This document shows, piece by piece, positions 36,881 through 45,378 of a stretch of 64,000 nucleotides of DNA. The notes under the pieces are model-generated. The model made no database searches. It saw only the letters and a list, made by a program, of their open reading frames with translations, and was not told the origin of the DNA. This DNA comes from CAKUIA01 sp044433115 (GTDB taxonomy: Bacteria; Verrucomicrobiota; Verrucomicrobiia; Opitutales; Intestinicryptomonadaceae): positions 83,474 to 147,473 of the forward strand of contig JAWXTY010000002.1 in assembly GCA_044433115.1 (NCBI GenBank), read 5' to 3'. The first letter of the stretch is position 1; each line of letters begins with the position of its first letter. Position numbers and translations under genes: made by a program.

Positions 36881-37985
36881 TTATCCAGCTTTCTATTTTA
36901 TTTTTTAATTCTGCTATTTCCTCGTCGCTGCCTATGCTAATTCTTAAAAATTCATTAATTTTAGCGTCATTGGCAAAATATCTAACTAGTATTGCATTGT
37001 CCTTTAAATATTGAAAAAGTGCAAGAGTAATCTTTGAAGAATTTTCGCCATTCTTATTTTGAGGCTTAACAAATATGAAATTTGCACTTGGTTTAAAGTA
37101 AAACCAGCCCAAGTTATCAAAATATTCACAAAGAGCTTGTCTTGTTGCAATTACCTTTTTACACATTTCTTGATGATAAGCTTTGTCTTGCAATGCAGTT
37201 ATCGCAACTCTTTGAGCGATAGTATCTAAATTATAAGAGTCTCGAACTTTGTCTAAAACTTCTATAATCTTCGCACTTGCAATTGCCCAACCTATACGCA
37301 TACCTGCTAATGCCCACGCCTTTGACGCTGTAGTGCATACCAAAACATTCTCGTATTTCTCAATCAATTTCGTGCAAGAATATTCTGCAAAGGGAGCATA
37401 AGCTTCGTCTATTACAACTATGCCATTGAATTTTGAAACAAGCTCTTCAATTTGTTCATAAGCAAAGCTTAGAGATGTTGGAGCGTTAGGATTTGTCAAA
37501 AAGAACAAATTTGCCCCACAGTTTAAAATATCATCTATAGGCAACTCATCTGCTGTGCTTTTAGATATATCAAAGTCTACTTCTACATATTCTGCCCCTT
37601 GAATTTGGCTAAGCACAGGGTATAAACTATAGCTTGGGTTCAACGCTCCAACCTTTAGTTTTGTATCTGCAAAGGCACGTATTAGTAAATTTAAAATATC
37701 ATCAGAGCCATTGCCAGCAAAGGCATTGCATTCGCATACTTCGTAATATTGAGCAATAGCCTTTCTCAATTCGGCACTGCTTGGATTAGGGTATAGCCTT
37801 AAAATCTCAGCGTCATTTCCAAGTAATTCCACTATAGCCTCTTTTATCTTTGGGCTAGGGGCATAGGGCATTTCATTTGTATTTAGCTTTATTAGCCTCT
37901 CTACCTTTGGCTGTTCCCCTGGTACATAAGCGTGTAGGCTAGTTACACTTTTAGCAACTTTCCCCTCTAAATTAATCTCTTTCAT
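36867..37985 (-). CDS. hisC: Histidinol-phosphate aminotransferase
   Basis: 372 residues starting MKEINLEGKVAKS. A longer frame begins at 38006, but the ATG at 37985 is preceded by AAGGA at a good distance on the minus strand, so it is preferred. PLP lysine in TTASKAWALAGMRIG; FLTNPNAPTSLSF and IDEAYAPFAEY are typical of HisC. It overlaps the upstream unknown gene by 14 nt and hisB by 14 nt, so the histidine genes are translationally coupled. Confidence 0.95.
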   Translation of the reverse strand: MKEINLEGKVAKSVTSLHAYVPGEQPKVERLIKLNTNEMPYAPSPKIKEAIVELLGNDAEILRLYPNPSSAELRKAIAQYYEVCECNAFAGNGSDDILNLLIRAFADTKLKVGALNPSYSLYPVLSQIQGAEYVEVDFDISKSTADELPIDDILNCGANLFFLTNPNAPTSLSFAYEQIEELVSKFNGIVVIDEAYAPFAEYSCTKLIEKYENVLVCTTASKAWALAGMRIGWAIASAKIIEVLDKVRDSYNLDTIAQRVAITALQDKAYHQEMCKKVIATRQALCEYFDNLGWFYFKPSANFIFVKPQNKNGENSSKITLALFQYLKDNAILVRYFANDAKINEFLRISIGSDEEIAELKNKIESWINERS

Positions 37986-38742
37986 TATATCCTTTTGCAA
38001 TTTCAAAAATATTATCTATAGCTTTTGCCCTAACGCCAGTGTCTATACGAAGCAAATATTCATCTTCCTTTTTCTTCAAGTCGAAAGGTTCTACAGGTAG
38101 GCTATCTTCATCTAAGTCAAGGTCGTCAATAGCGTCGTGGTCGTCGAAGATAAAAGTCATTCTTCTAGCTTCGTCTATCATTAAAAAGTTTATATCGCTA
38201 GTCCTATGATTTTTGTCTATAAGATACACTCTATGAGGTCTATACATTTTCTCGTAGCGTTTCTTTATAGCTTCAATGTGATTATTTTGTAAATTAGACC
38301 TATTCGAAAGCATCAAGCAATCGCTAAAGTGGGAGAGTGCGTCATAATAATTTTCAACATCATTCCACTTGCTCGCATATAAATTACAATCCACAAAGCC
38401 CAAAATACGCACCATTCTAATTAGTTGATACTCATTTAGCTCCTTTGCAAATTCCATTTCATCTGCAAGATTTTCGCTTGGATTTGCTATATAAAAAAGC
38501 CATTGAGCGTTTTGCTCATTTGCAATAAAGTCCCTTGCTTCCTCTTTGTCTTGGTATACAAAAACCACAGCGTTTTCAAATTTCTTGAGGCTCTCTATAT
38601 AAGTATCTAAGCCAGCTTCGTCTTTAGACAACAAAACAAGCGTCTTTTCTGAGTCTGTTATAACCTTTTCAAAGCACTCTTTTACTATATTCTTCCTGCC
38701 AGTATAAGGCGTGCCTATTAGCATATAAGTATCTATAGCCAT
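37972..38742 (-). CDS. Unknown protein resembling a degenerate G3E/CobW-type P-loop domain
   Basis: 256 residues, family not firmly recognised. The order of elements resembles a G3E GTPase: a beta-loop MLIGTPYTGRKN where a Walker A GxxxxGKT would be, a switch-like IANPSENLADEM, an ILGFVDCNLY strand, and FSDCLMLSNRSNL at the place of the NKxDL motif. Both the GKT and the NKxD residues are replaced, so nucleotide binding is doubtful. An acidic stretch (DDHDAIDDLDLDED) lies near residue 205. It sits between aroC and hisC with overlap at the hisC side and 1 nt from aroC. The CobW resemblance is an inference by eye. Confidence 0.6.
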   Translation of the reverse strand: MAIDTYMLIGTPYTGRKNIVKECFEKVITDSEKTLVLLSKDEAGLDTYIESLKKFENAVVFVYQDKEEARDFIANEQNAQWLFYIANPSENLADEMEFAKELNEYQLIRMVRILGFVDCNLYASKWNDVENYYDALSHFSDCLMLSNRSNLQNNHIEAIKKRYEKMYRPHRVYLIDKNHRTSDINFLMIDEARRMTFIFDDHDAIDDLDLDEDSLPVEPFDLKKKEDEYLLRIDTGVRAKAIDNIFEIAKGYNERD

Positions 38743-38743
38743 C

Positions 38744-39829
38744 TTAAAATTCCTCTAGTGTTGATTGCCTTGCGTTTTGTATTAGCTTAAAGTCCAAAAT
38801 AGTCATCGCAGCCATCGCTTCTACTATAGGTACAGCTCTTGGCAATACGCAAGGGTCGTGTCTGCCTCTGCCTATTAAAGTAGTGTCATTGCCTTCTTTA
38901 TCTACAGTGTTTTGTTCTTTGGCTATAGTAGCTGTAGGCTTAAATGCAATCTTGAAATCTATATTTTCGCCAGAACTAATTCCTCCAAGGACTCCTCCTG
39001 CATTGTTAGTCTTAGTTCTAACATTGCCATCTTGCATATAAAACTCGTCGTTATTAGTCGAGCCAAACAATCTGCTACTCGCAAAGCCAGAACCTATCTC
39101 AAAAGCCTTACAAGCTGGTATAGACAACATTGCCTTTGCCAGTTGTGCGTGCAATCTGTCGAATACTGGCTCGCCAAGACCTGCTGGCACATTCTCGATT
39201 ACACAGCGTATAGTCCCTCCAACGCTATCTCCACTAGAGCGTGCCTTCTTTATAAATTCTATCATATTCGCAGAAGTCTTGGCATCTGGACAACGAACTG
39301 AACTTGCCTCAATATCCTCTACACTAGGTATACTTTCTGCATAAGGCATAGTTATAGAGTGTATAGACTCAACCCAAGCCTTAATTGATATATTCTTAAG
39401 AGCCTTCTTTGCTATAGCTCCTGCAATTACCCTTGCAATCGTTTCTCTTGCTGAGCTTCTGCCTCCACCTCTATAGTCTCTAGTGCCATACTTGCAGTCG
39501 TAAGTATAGTCGGCGTGAGATGGTCTATATTTGTTTGCCATCTCGCTATAGTCGCCTGAGCGTTGGTCTTTATTAAATACAACAACGCAAATTGGCGTAC
39601 CCAAAGTTTTGCCCTCAAAGACTCCTGATAAAATTTGACAAGTGTCGCTTTCACTTCTTGGCGTGCTAATATCGCTTTGACCAGGGCGACGCCTATCAAG
39701 CTCTACTTGAATGTCCTCTTCTGATATTTCTAGCATAGGTGGGCAACCATCTATGACACAGCCTACAGCCTTGCCATGACTTTCGCCAAAAGTTGCAACT
39801 CTAAAAAGATTTCCGTAAATATTTCCCAT
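38744..39829 (-). CDS. aroC: Chorismate synthase
   Basis: 361 residues. Signatures: FGESHGKAVGCVIDGCPP near the N-terminus, RPGQSDISTPR, YRGGGRSSARETIARVIAGA, and C-terminal RHDPCVLPRAVPIVEAM. It catalyses EPSP to chorismate with reduced FMN. First gene of aroC-X-hisC-hisB-hisH (-); aroC grouped with his genes suggests coordinated aromatic and histidine synthesis. Confidence 0.98.
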   Translation of the reverse strand: MGNIYGNLFRVATFGESHGKAVGCVIDGCPPMLEISEEDIQVELDRRRPGQSDISTPRSESDTCQILSGVFEGKTLGTPICVVVFNKDQRSGDYSEMANKYRPSHADYTYDCKYGTRDYRGGGRSSARETIARVIAGAIAKKALKNISIKAWVESIHSITMPYAESIPSVEDIEASSVRCPDAKTSANMIEFIKKARSSGDSVGGTIRCVIENVPAGLGEPVFDRLHAQLAKAMLSIPACKAFEIGSGFASSRLFGSTNNDEFYMQDGNVRTKTNNAGGVLGGISSGENIDFKIAFKPTATIAKEQNTVDKEGNDTTLIGRGRHDPCVLPRAVPIVEAMAAMTILDFKLIQNARQSTLEEF

Positions 39830-39958
39830 TTCCTTATATGTTTTATTTTATATTCTTAAAATATCCCCTTTTAATCAAGCATTTTTTCTGATTTTAACTA
39901 AATTCTAACAATAAAAAACTTGTATCTTTCTAATTAAATTGAGATATTATTAAATAAA

Positions 39959-40141
39959 GGTGAGTTCTAAAAATTAGTTTTTGAATACTTTAAGAAAAAA
40001 AGCACTTGCTCTTTTTTGCCTATTTTGGTCTAATTTTTTTTGTTTTTTCGTTAAATAACGCTGTTATTATCCTCAAAAACATAAAAAATGAACCTCAAAA
40101 TAATCTAAAAAATAGCTAAGTGCTAATTTTTAGAACTCACC
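39959..40141. mobile_element. MITE-like element M3, 183 bp, with internal promoter
   Basis: Ends GGTGAGTTCTAAAAATTAG (39959-39977) and its inverted copy finishing at 40141; 183 bp, the same length as M4 at 46746-46928, with closely similar interior. Flanks TAAA/TATA, an imperfect 4-bp duplication. The right end is 18 bp before ppk1. It carries TTGCTC-N17-TCTAAT. Confidence 0.85.
40006..40034 (+). promoter_or_regulatory. Predicted promoter inside M3, toward ppk1
   Basis: TTGCTC (40006-40011), 17-nt spacer ending TTTTGG, TCTAAT (40029-40034). Identical hexamers and spacing to M4. A transcript would start about 40041 and carry the right half of the element as a leader. Confidence 0.5.
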
Positions 40142-40159
40142 TATAAACATATAAATTTT

Positions 40160-42304
40160 ATGGCGACTACAGAAGGAACAAGGTATTTTAATAGAGAATT
40201 AAGCTGGATGGCTTTTAACAGAAGAGTACTAAATTTATGCTCAAATAAGGCATTCCCTGTCTTAGAGCGAATGAGGTTCTTGGCTATTGTTAGCTCTAAC
40301 TTAGACGAGTTCTACGAAGTTCGTGTTGCAGGTTTACTCCAACAATTAGAGTCAAATCAATTCACTGAAGTCTCTCTTGGCTCTATGGGAACTCGAGAAC
40401 AGCTATCTCGCATAAAAACCCTAACTTTGGCTATGATTGCAGATAAGTCTAAGGTGTGGAACTCTTCTATACTTCCTGAGCTAAAGAAAAATAATGTACA
40501 TTTCAAAGAGCCTGTGCGTTGTACTCCATCTGAAAAGGCTTGGCTTAAAAATTACTTTATGGAAAATGTATACCCTACATTAACTCCTCTATCTATAGAC
40601 CACGCCCACCCTTTCCCTTATATAGGCAACAAACGCTCTTATGTACTAGTTGAACTCCTTCAAGAAGATGGCAATAACAAACGCCAAACATACCCTGCTA
40701 TAATCCCTATTCCTCCAATCTTGGCTAGGGCTATTAAAATCGAAAGCTCTTCTAAAGATGGCAAGGAAAATTATGTATTTTTAAGCGAGCTAATCAGATA
40801 TTATGCAAGCGAATTATTCTCTGGCTACAAAGTTCGTAGTGCCTATATATTTAGGCTAACTCGTAATAGCGACCTCTATATAGACGAAGAAGAAACTGAA
40901 AATCTTCTAAAAACTATAGAGCGAGAACTCCACAATAGAAAGCAAGGAGCTGCTGTTCGTCTTGAAGTAGAACAACACATAAAGCCTGCTCAGCTCGAAA
41001 TGCTCATAGATGAAATTTCTATACCTCGAGACTTTGTATTTAAAATAGATTACCACCCTGTAAATATGCAAAGCTTCTTTGAGGCATATTCTGTTGTAGA
41101 CAAAGCTGAACTTAAATTTAAGCCTTTTAGCCCTTATCTACCTACAGAATTTAAGGATAGCTCGAATATATTCAACGTAATCTCTCAAAAAGATAGACTC
41201 CTACACCACCCTTACGAAAGCTTTAAGCCTGTAGAGGACTTTGTAGGTCAAGCATCTATAGACGAAAATGTTTTGGCTATTAAAATGACTCTATATAGAG
41301 TTAATGGAGGCTCGCCTATTATATCTGCCCTAAAAAGAGCTGCAGAAAGTGGCAAGCAAGTTACAGTTTTAGTAGAGCTTAAGGCTCGTTTCGACGAAGA
41401 AAAAAATATCGAGTGGGCTAGACAACTAGAAGAAGCTGGCGTACACGTAGTTTATGGACTCGTAGGCTTGAAAACTCATAGCAAAATTTGTATGGTAGTT
41501 CGCAAAGAAGAAAGTGGCATAAAGAGATATGTACACTTAGGTACTGGTAACTACAACTCAAATACTGCAAAAATCTACACAGACTTATCCCTCTTTACTG
41601 CAAACGACGACATCTGTAGCGAAGTTGCCTATGTATTTAATACGCTAACAGGCAAAAATGCTGAACCTAAATTCAATAAACTTTGGGTAGCTCCTTTCTC
41701 TTTCCAATCAAGAGTAATCGAAATGATTGATAGAGAAATCGCTCACGCAAAAGCTGGCAAAAATGCTAGAATAATTATAAAAATTAACTCAATCCTTGAA
41801 CAAGACGTAATTGAAGCCCTCTATAGAGCAAGCCAAGCTGGCGTTAAAATAGATATGATTGTTCGTGGTATATGCTCGCTTATCCCTGCTATGAAAAATA
41901 TGAGCGAAAACATCACTGTAAAAAGTATAGTCGGGGTATATCTCGAGCATAGCAGAATTTACTACTTCGAAAATGGAGGCGATTATCAACTCTTTGCAGG
42001 CTCTGGCGACCTTATGAACCGTAACCTCCTTCGCCGTATCGAAGTTATCTTCCCTATAGAAGACTCAGACATTAAAACTCGCATCGTCGAAGAAATGCTC
42101 AACTCCTTCCTCAAAGATAACGAGTTCAGCGACCTCCTTCACCCTAATGGCACTTATTACAAAGACCTCGATATGAAAAAACAAAAGAAATTCTCATCTC
42201 AAAAATACTTTGTAGACCTCAGCGAAAAAAACTCAGAAATCTCTAAACCAAAAAAACACCCCCTAAAACGCCCCATCATCGTCCACAAAACTAAACCAGA
42301 ATAA
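40160..42304 (+). CDS. ppk1: Polyphosphate kinase 1
   Basis: 714 residues, full length. N-terminal FNRELSWMAFNRRVL, head domain, and the two PLD-like catalytic domains: TLYRVNGGSPI, GLKTHSKICMVV with the autophosphorylated His, YVHLGTGNYNSNTAKIYTDLSLF, and the second conserved His in VYLEHSRIYYFE. It polymerises ATP gamma-phosphate into polyphosphate. The C-terminus ends in a basic Lys/Pro tail. The gene is preceded directly by M3 and followed by hairpin-string copy R2. Confidence 0.97.
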   Translation: MATTEGTRYFNRELSWMAFNRRVLNLCSNKAFPVLERMRFLAIVSSNLDEFYEVRVAGLLQQLESNQFTEVSLGSMGTREQLSRIKTLTLAMIADKSKVWNSSILPELKKNNVHFKEPVRCTPSEKAWLKNYFMENVYPTLTPLSIDHAHPFPYIGNKRSYVLVELLQEDGNNKRQTYPAIIPIPPILARAIKIESSSKDGKENYVFLSELIRYYASELFSGYKVRSAYIFRLTRNSDLYIDEEETENLLKTIERELHNRKQGAAVRLEVEQHIKPAQLEMLIDEISIPRDFVFKIDYHPVNMQSFFEAYSVVDKAELKFKPFSPYLPTEFKDSSNIFNVISQKDRLLHHPYESFKPVEDFVGQASIDENVLAIKMTLYRVNGGSPIISALKRAAESGKQVTVLVELKARFDEEKNIEWARQLEEAGVHVVYGLVGLKTHSKICMVVRKEESGIKRYVHLGTGNYNSNTAKIYTDLSLFTANDDICSEVAYVFNTLTGKNAEPKFNKLWVAPFSFQSRVIEMIDREIAHAKAGKNARIIIKINSILEQDVIEALYRASQAGVKIDMIVRGICSLIPAMKNMSENITVKSIVGVYLEHSRIYYFENGGDYQLFAGSGDLMNRNLLRRIEVIFPIEDSDIKTRIVEEMLNSFLKDNEFSDLLHPNGTYYKDLDMKKQKKFSSQKYFVDLSEKNSEISKPKKHPLKRPIIVHKTKPE

Positions 42305-42323
42305 AAAAATAAATAAATAGAAT

Positions 42324-42604
42324 TGGGGCTTTGCCCCAAACCCCATTAATGGCTTGGTTTCAGCCCTTAAAACCTGAAACAAGGCAGTGCCTTGAGCCAT
42401 AGTTTGGGCTGGCTGGCGTTTGTTGATTAGTGTGTTGCCTTTACGGTTTCGGGAGCTTGCCCAGCTTCCCTTATATTTAATTTAATTGATTGTTAAATCA
42501 ATGAAAATTAAATATAAATCCTACTCTCTCGAAAGAGAAGTATCTCTTTCGAATTGATTACATTTCTATTTAAGATTTTAGGCTTTGCACTTGAAGGTGC
42601 AAAG
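42324..42604. repeat. Hairpin-string repeat copy R2
   Basis: Same module order as R1/R3: GGGGCTTTGCCCC hairpin, GGCTTGGTTTCAGCC arm pair, TGTTGATTAG, a longer AT-rich inverted repeat (ATTTAATTTAATTG region with its complement), AAAGAGAAGTATCTCTTTCGAA, and CTTTGCACTTGAAGGTGCAAAG. Lies between convergent ppk1 and the GH20-like gene. Confidence 0.75.
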
Positions 42605-42625
42605 GGCAGGGAACAGCGTCTTTTT

Positions 42626-42795
42626 AGTGGACAGCGAGTCGTAAGAAAATTTTAGAGTCTCTAGTTTTTATGAAACATTTTTAAAGCAGAAAACAGAAAG
42701 AATTTCTTATAAGTTTTAAACGAAACGTCAAAAACTAGAGATATTTCATTTCCCGAAAAGCTCGCTGTCCACTGTCCACTGTCCACTGTCCACTA
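42626..42795. repeat. Inverted-arm element with 7-bp tandem tail
   Basis: Arms AGTGGACAGCGAG (42626-42638) and CTCGCTGTCCACT (42761-42773) bound a 148-bp unit; the right arm continues into tandem copies of CTGTCCA up to 42795. A half-copy, AGTGGAC tandems followed by the same GTGGACAGCGAGTCG arm, occurs at 44857-44900. No open frame. Confidence 0.65.
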
Positions 42796-42804
42796 TTTAG
42801 TTCC

Positions 42805-44520
42805 CTAAATAAAGATGTCTTCTCTGATTTTGGAGATACGCATTGAGGACTCGGCTAATCCGCCTATTCTTGCTCTTGCGAACCAGATTTGTTCGTATTT
42901 AGAGCGTATGAATTTCAAGCCTATTTGTTGTTGGATATTGTTTACGGCAACGTCGTTTACTGCTCTATTTACTGCCCATCTTTGCATTTCTATTGCCAAG
43001 TTTAATTCGGCTATGCAGATTTTAGCGTCTATAGATTTTGGTGAGCTTAATTTTAATAAATTAAATGCCTCATCGCAGGCTTGGAGCATTTTAATCATAG
43101 CCATAGGGTTTTCTTCTATGATTTTTTGCACCTCTTGTGCTGTTCCAAAGAATAGTTTATTTGTCAAGCTATACAAAGATTTATGTGGGTCAGAATTTGA
43201 TAATGCCACTATAGCCTTTGCAAAGTTTTTCGACTCATCTCTATATATCAATGCACTTGCAGCGTCTATAGCCTCGCTTTGTGTAGATAATTCACCCCAA
43301 GCACTTTGAGCAAAGTTACATATAGATAAAAACATCGCAGAAAATATTTGATGATTTCCATTGTCGCCCCAATTTGTCAATATCGCCCCGCTTGCCCCAT
43401 ATTCCTTTGCGTTCTTGCAGGCGTTATTATTATTTTCGTGTGCAGTTTGCCACCTACCTACAAAAGAATTCCAAGTATTCGTGCCAGCTGCAACGAGATA
43501 TTCTCTACCTATGCTTTGCAAATATTGGCATTGTGTTCCAAATGGGTGGTCGCTATCGTAACCCCAAAGAACCAACCCTAAGTCTGCTGGCAAAGTCTTT
43601 ACGCTCTCTTTATCCTTTATAATTACGTCAGCCCAAATAGAAGCTTTCTTCCCATAAGTCTTAGCCAAGTTATTCAACTTAGTTACATATTCCACGTAAA
43701 GCTTATATTTAGAACCATCTGCCTCACAGCGTTCTTTACTCCTGCCCATACCCAATTCCCAAGGCTCGTCGCAACCAATATTCACCTTATTAGAGCTAAA
43801 CAATGGCAAAAACTCAGAATACAAAGAATTTATAAAAGATACAGCAGTGTCATCTGGGTAAAGTGTTGTAGGGAACTGCCTAGTATTGCCCATCGGGTCT
43901 ACAAATGGAGCTTTGCTCTCTGCCAATACCTTATAAAAGTCGTATCTAAGCCACCTTTCCATATGACCCAAACTATTGATATTTGCAACCAACTCAATCC
44001 CAGCCCTCTTACAAAGTTTATCCAAAGCCTCATACTCAGGTTTTGTCATTGGCGACGCATTCGCCCAAACCAAAGGGTGCTTCGAAAAAGCATAAGTATG
44101 CTCTGTATACAACTCTAATCTATTATACTTCAACAACGAAAGCGTATCTACCAAGTATGCAAGTGTCTCCATTGTAGGAACTTTACATCTACTTATATCT
44201 AGCATAAAGCCACGTGTTGCCAAGTCAGGACAATCCCTAATAATCAAGTGTGGCAACTCCCCTTGTATCAACAATTGCCTCAATGTTTGAAAGCCTAACT
44301 TTGCCCCCTTGTCATTCTTAGACATTATCTTAATCCCAAAATCCCCTATCTCTAAGTGATACTCCTCTTCCCCAAAATCAGAGTTTTGCACCAAAGAAAT
44401 ATCTGGACTAACTGGCAAACCAAGCTCGTTTATCTTTATCGAATTTGGCTCAATATTAAAATACCCATCACCAAATTCAATATCTTTCGGCTTAGGACAA
44501 ATTATAGGTAACTTTTTCAT
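42805..44520 (-). CDS. Glycoside hydrolase family 20-like protein (beta-N-acetylhexosaminidase type)
   Basis: 571 residues, no signal peptide seen. An N-terminal GH20b-like alpha/beta region (1-105) is followed by a TIM barrel starting GFMLDISRCKVPTMETL; the catalytic-type Asp-Glu pair is in VNIGCDEPWELG, and LVLWGYDSDHPF and GASGAILTNWGDNGN continue the barrel. The C-terminal helical part (about 400-571) is of unknown role. GH20 enzymes release terminal GlcNAc/GalNAc; a cytoplasmic one could process imported glycans or recycled wall sugars. Substrate unknown. Confidence 0.78.
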   Translation of the reverse strand: MKKLPIICPKPKDIEFGDGYFNIEPNSIKINELGLPVSPDISLVQNSDFGEEEYHLEIGDFGIKIMSKNDKGAKLGFQTLRQLLIQGELPHLIIRDCPDLATRGFMLDISRCKVPTMETLAYLVDTLSLLKYNRLELYTEHTYAFSKHPLVWANASPMTKPEYEALDKLCKRAGIELVANINSLGHMERWLRYDFYKVLAESKAPFVDPMGNTRQFPTTLYPDDTAVSFINSLYSEFLPLFSSNKVNIGCDEPWELGMGRSKERCEADGSKYKLYVEYVTKLNNLAKTYGKKASIWADVIIKDKESVKTLPADLGLVLWGYDSDHPFGTQCQYLQSIGREYLVAAGTNTWNSFVGRWQTAHENNNNACKNAKEYGASGAILTNWGDNGNHQIFSAMFLSICNFAQSAWGELSTQSEAIDAASALIYRDESKNFAKAIVALSNSDPHKSLYSLTNKLFFGTAQEVQKIIEENPMAMIKMLQACDEAFNLLKLSSPKSIDAKICIAELNLAIEMQRWAVNRAVNDVAVNNIQQQIGLKFIRSKYEQIWFARARIGGLAESSMRISKIREDIFI

Positions 44521-44535
44521 AAATATATATAGTTG

Positions 44536-44562
44536 AATTTTAGATTTTAGATTTTAGATTTA
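44536..44562. repeat. 7-bp tandem repeat (ATTTTAG)
   Basis: About 3.6 copies of ATTTTAG just upstream of the GH20-like start and immediately before hairpin-string copy R3. Confidence 0.7.
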
Positions 44563-44563
44563 G

Positions 44564-44853
44564 GCTAAGGGGTTTTACCCCTTAGAACCCCACTTAGGGC
44601 TTGGTTTCAGCCCTAAGAACCTGAAACAAAGCAGTGCTTTGAGCCATTGTTTGGGCTTGGTTGGCGTGTGTTGATTAGTGTGTTGCCTTTAGGGTGCTAG
44701 TCGACTGCCCGTTCTTCCTTTTGTTGATTTAAATTAATTTTAAAAAAATTAAAGATAAATCAACAAAAGCCCTACTCCTCGAAAGAGAAGTATCTCTTTC
44801 GAATTGATTACATTTTTTATATAAGATTTTAGGCTTTGCACTTGGTGTGCAAA
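44564..44853. repeat. Hairpin-string repeat copy R3
   Basis: GGCTAAGGGGTTTTACCCCT start, CTTAGGGCTTGGTTTCAGCC arm, TGTTGATTAG, GTGCTAGTCGACTGCCCGT (also in R1), an AT-rich inverted repeat around TTGATTTAAATTAATTT, AAAGAGAAGTATCTCTTTCGAA and CTTTGCACTTGGTGTGCAAA. Best full-length representative along with R2. Confidence 0.75.
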
Positions 44854-44856
44854 ATC

Positions 44857-44900
44857 AGTGGACAGTGGACAGTGGACAGTGGACAGTGGACAGCGAGTCG
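44857..44900. repeat. AGTGGAC 7-bp tandem array with GCGAGTCG arm
   Basis: About five copies of AGTGGAC run into GTGGACAGCGAGTCGCAAGA, which matches the left arm at 42626-42646. It begins 3 bp after R3. Confidence 0.7.
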
Positions 44901-44980
44901 CAAGAAAATTTCTCTATCTCGCTTTCCCTAAAACTCTCGACTTGCCCAAAAAAATTCTTGCATCGAAGAGTGAGAATTTT

Positions 44981-45345
44981 TTGCTTTAGGGGCGAGAGAT
45001 TGCGTTTTAGACGAGTATTTGAGGATTTTTTGGGGTCGAAGCGTATATTAATATGTGAGAGTCTCAAAAATTTTCGAAACGAAGCATATTCCCAGCAAAA
45101 AATCTTCAGATATTTTTTGCTTTAGGGGCGAGAGATTGCGTTTTAGACGAGTATTTGAGGATTTTTTGGGGTCGAAGCGTATATTAATACGTGAGAGTCT
45201 CAAAAATTTTCGAAACGAAGCATATTCCCAGCAAAAAATCTTCAGATATTTTTTGCTTTAGGGGCGAGAGATTGCGGTTTAGACGAGTATTTGAGGATTT
45301 TTTGGGGTCGAAGCGTATATCAATACGTGAGAGTCCAAAAAATCC
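44981..45345. repeat. 136-bp tandem repeat, two full copies and a diverging third
   Basis: The unit starts TTGCTTTAGGGGCGAGAGAT at 44981, 45117 and 45253 (period exactly 136). Copies 1 and 2 differ by only a base or so; copy 3 diverges after about 80 bp. Each unit has the hairpin AGCAAAAAAT/ATTTTTTGCT; copy 3 instead forms GAGGATTTTTTGG/CCAAAAAATCCTC next to the DUF1015 gene end. The period is not a multiple of three, so the short frames in it are not likely coding. The rest of the 44521-45378 gap is repeats R3 and the AGTGGAC array. Confidence 0.85.
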
Positions 45346-45378
45346 TCAAAACGGAGTATAAACCGTGATATATCGCCC

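Noticed and set aside
44847..45261. Open frames of 68-97 residues in both directions within the repeat region
   Set aside because: They follow the 136-bp tandem repeat and the AGTGGAC array, the period is not a multiple of three, and the products are low in sense (repeated FRGERLRFRRVF). Treated as by-products of repeats.
44981..45345. CRISPR array
   Set aside because: Units are 136 bp, nearly identical over their full length and without variable spacers, so this is a tandem duplication.
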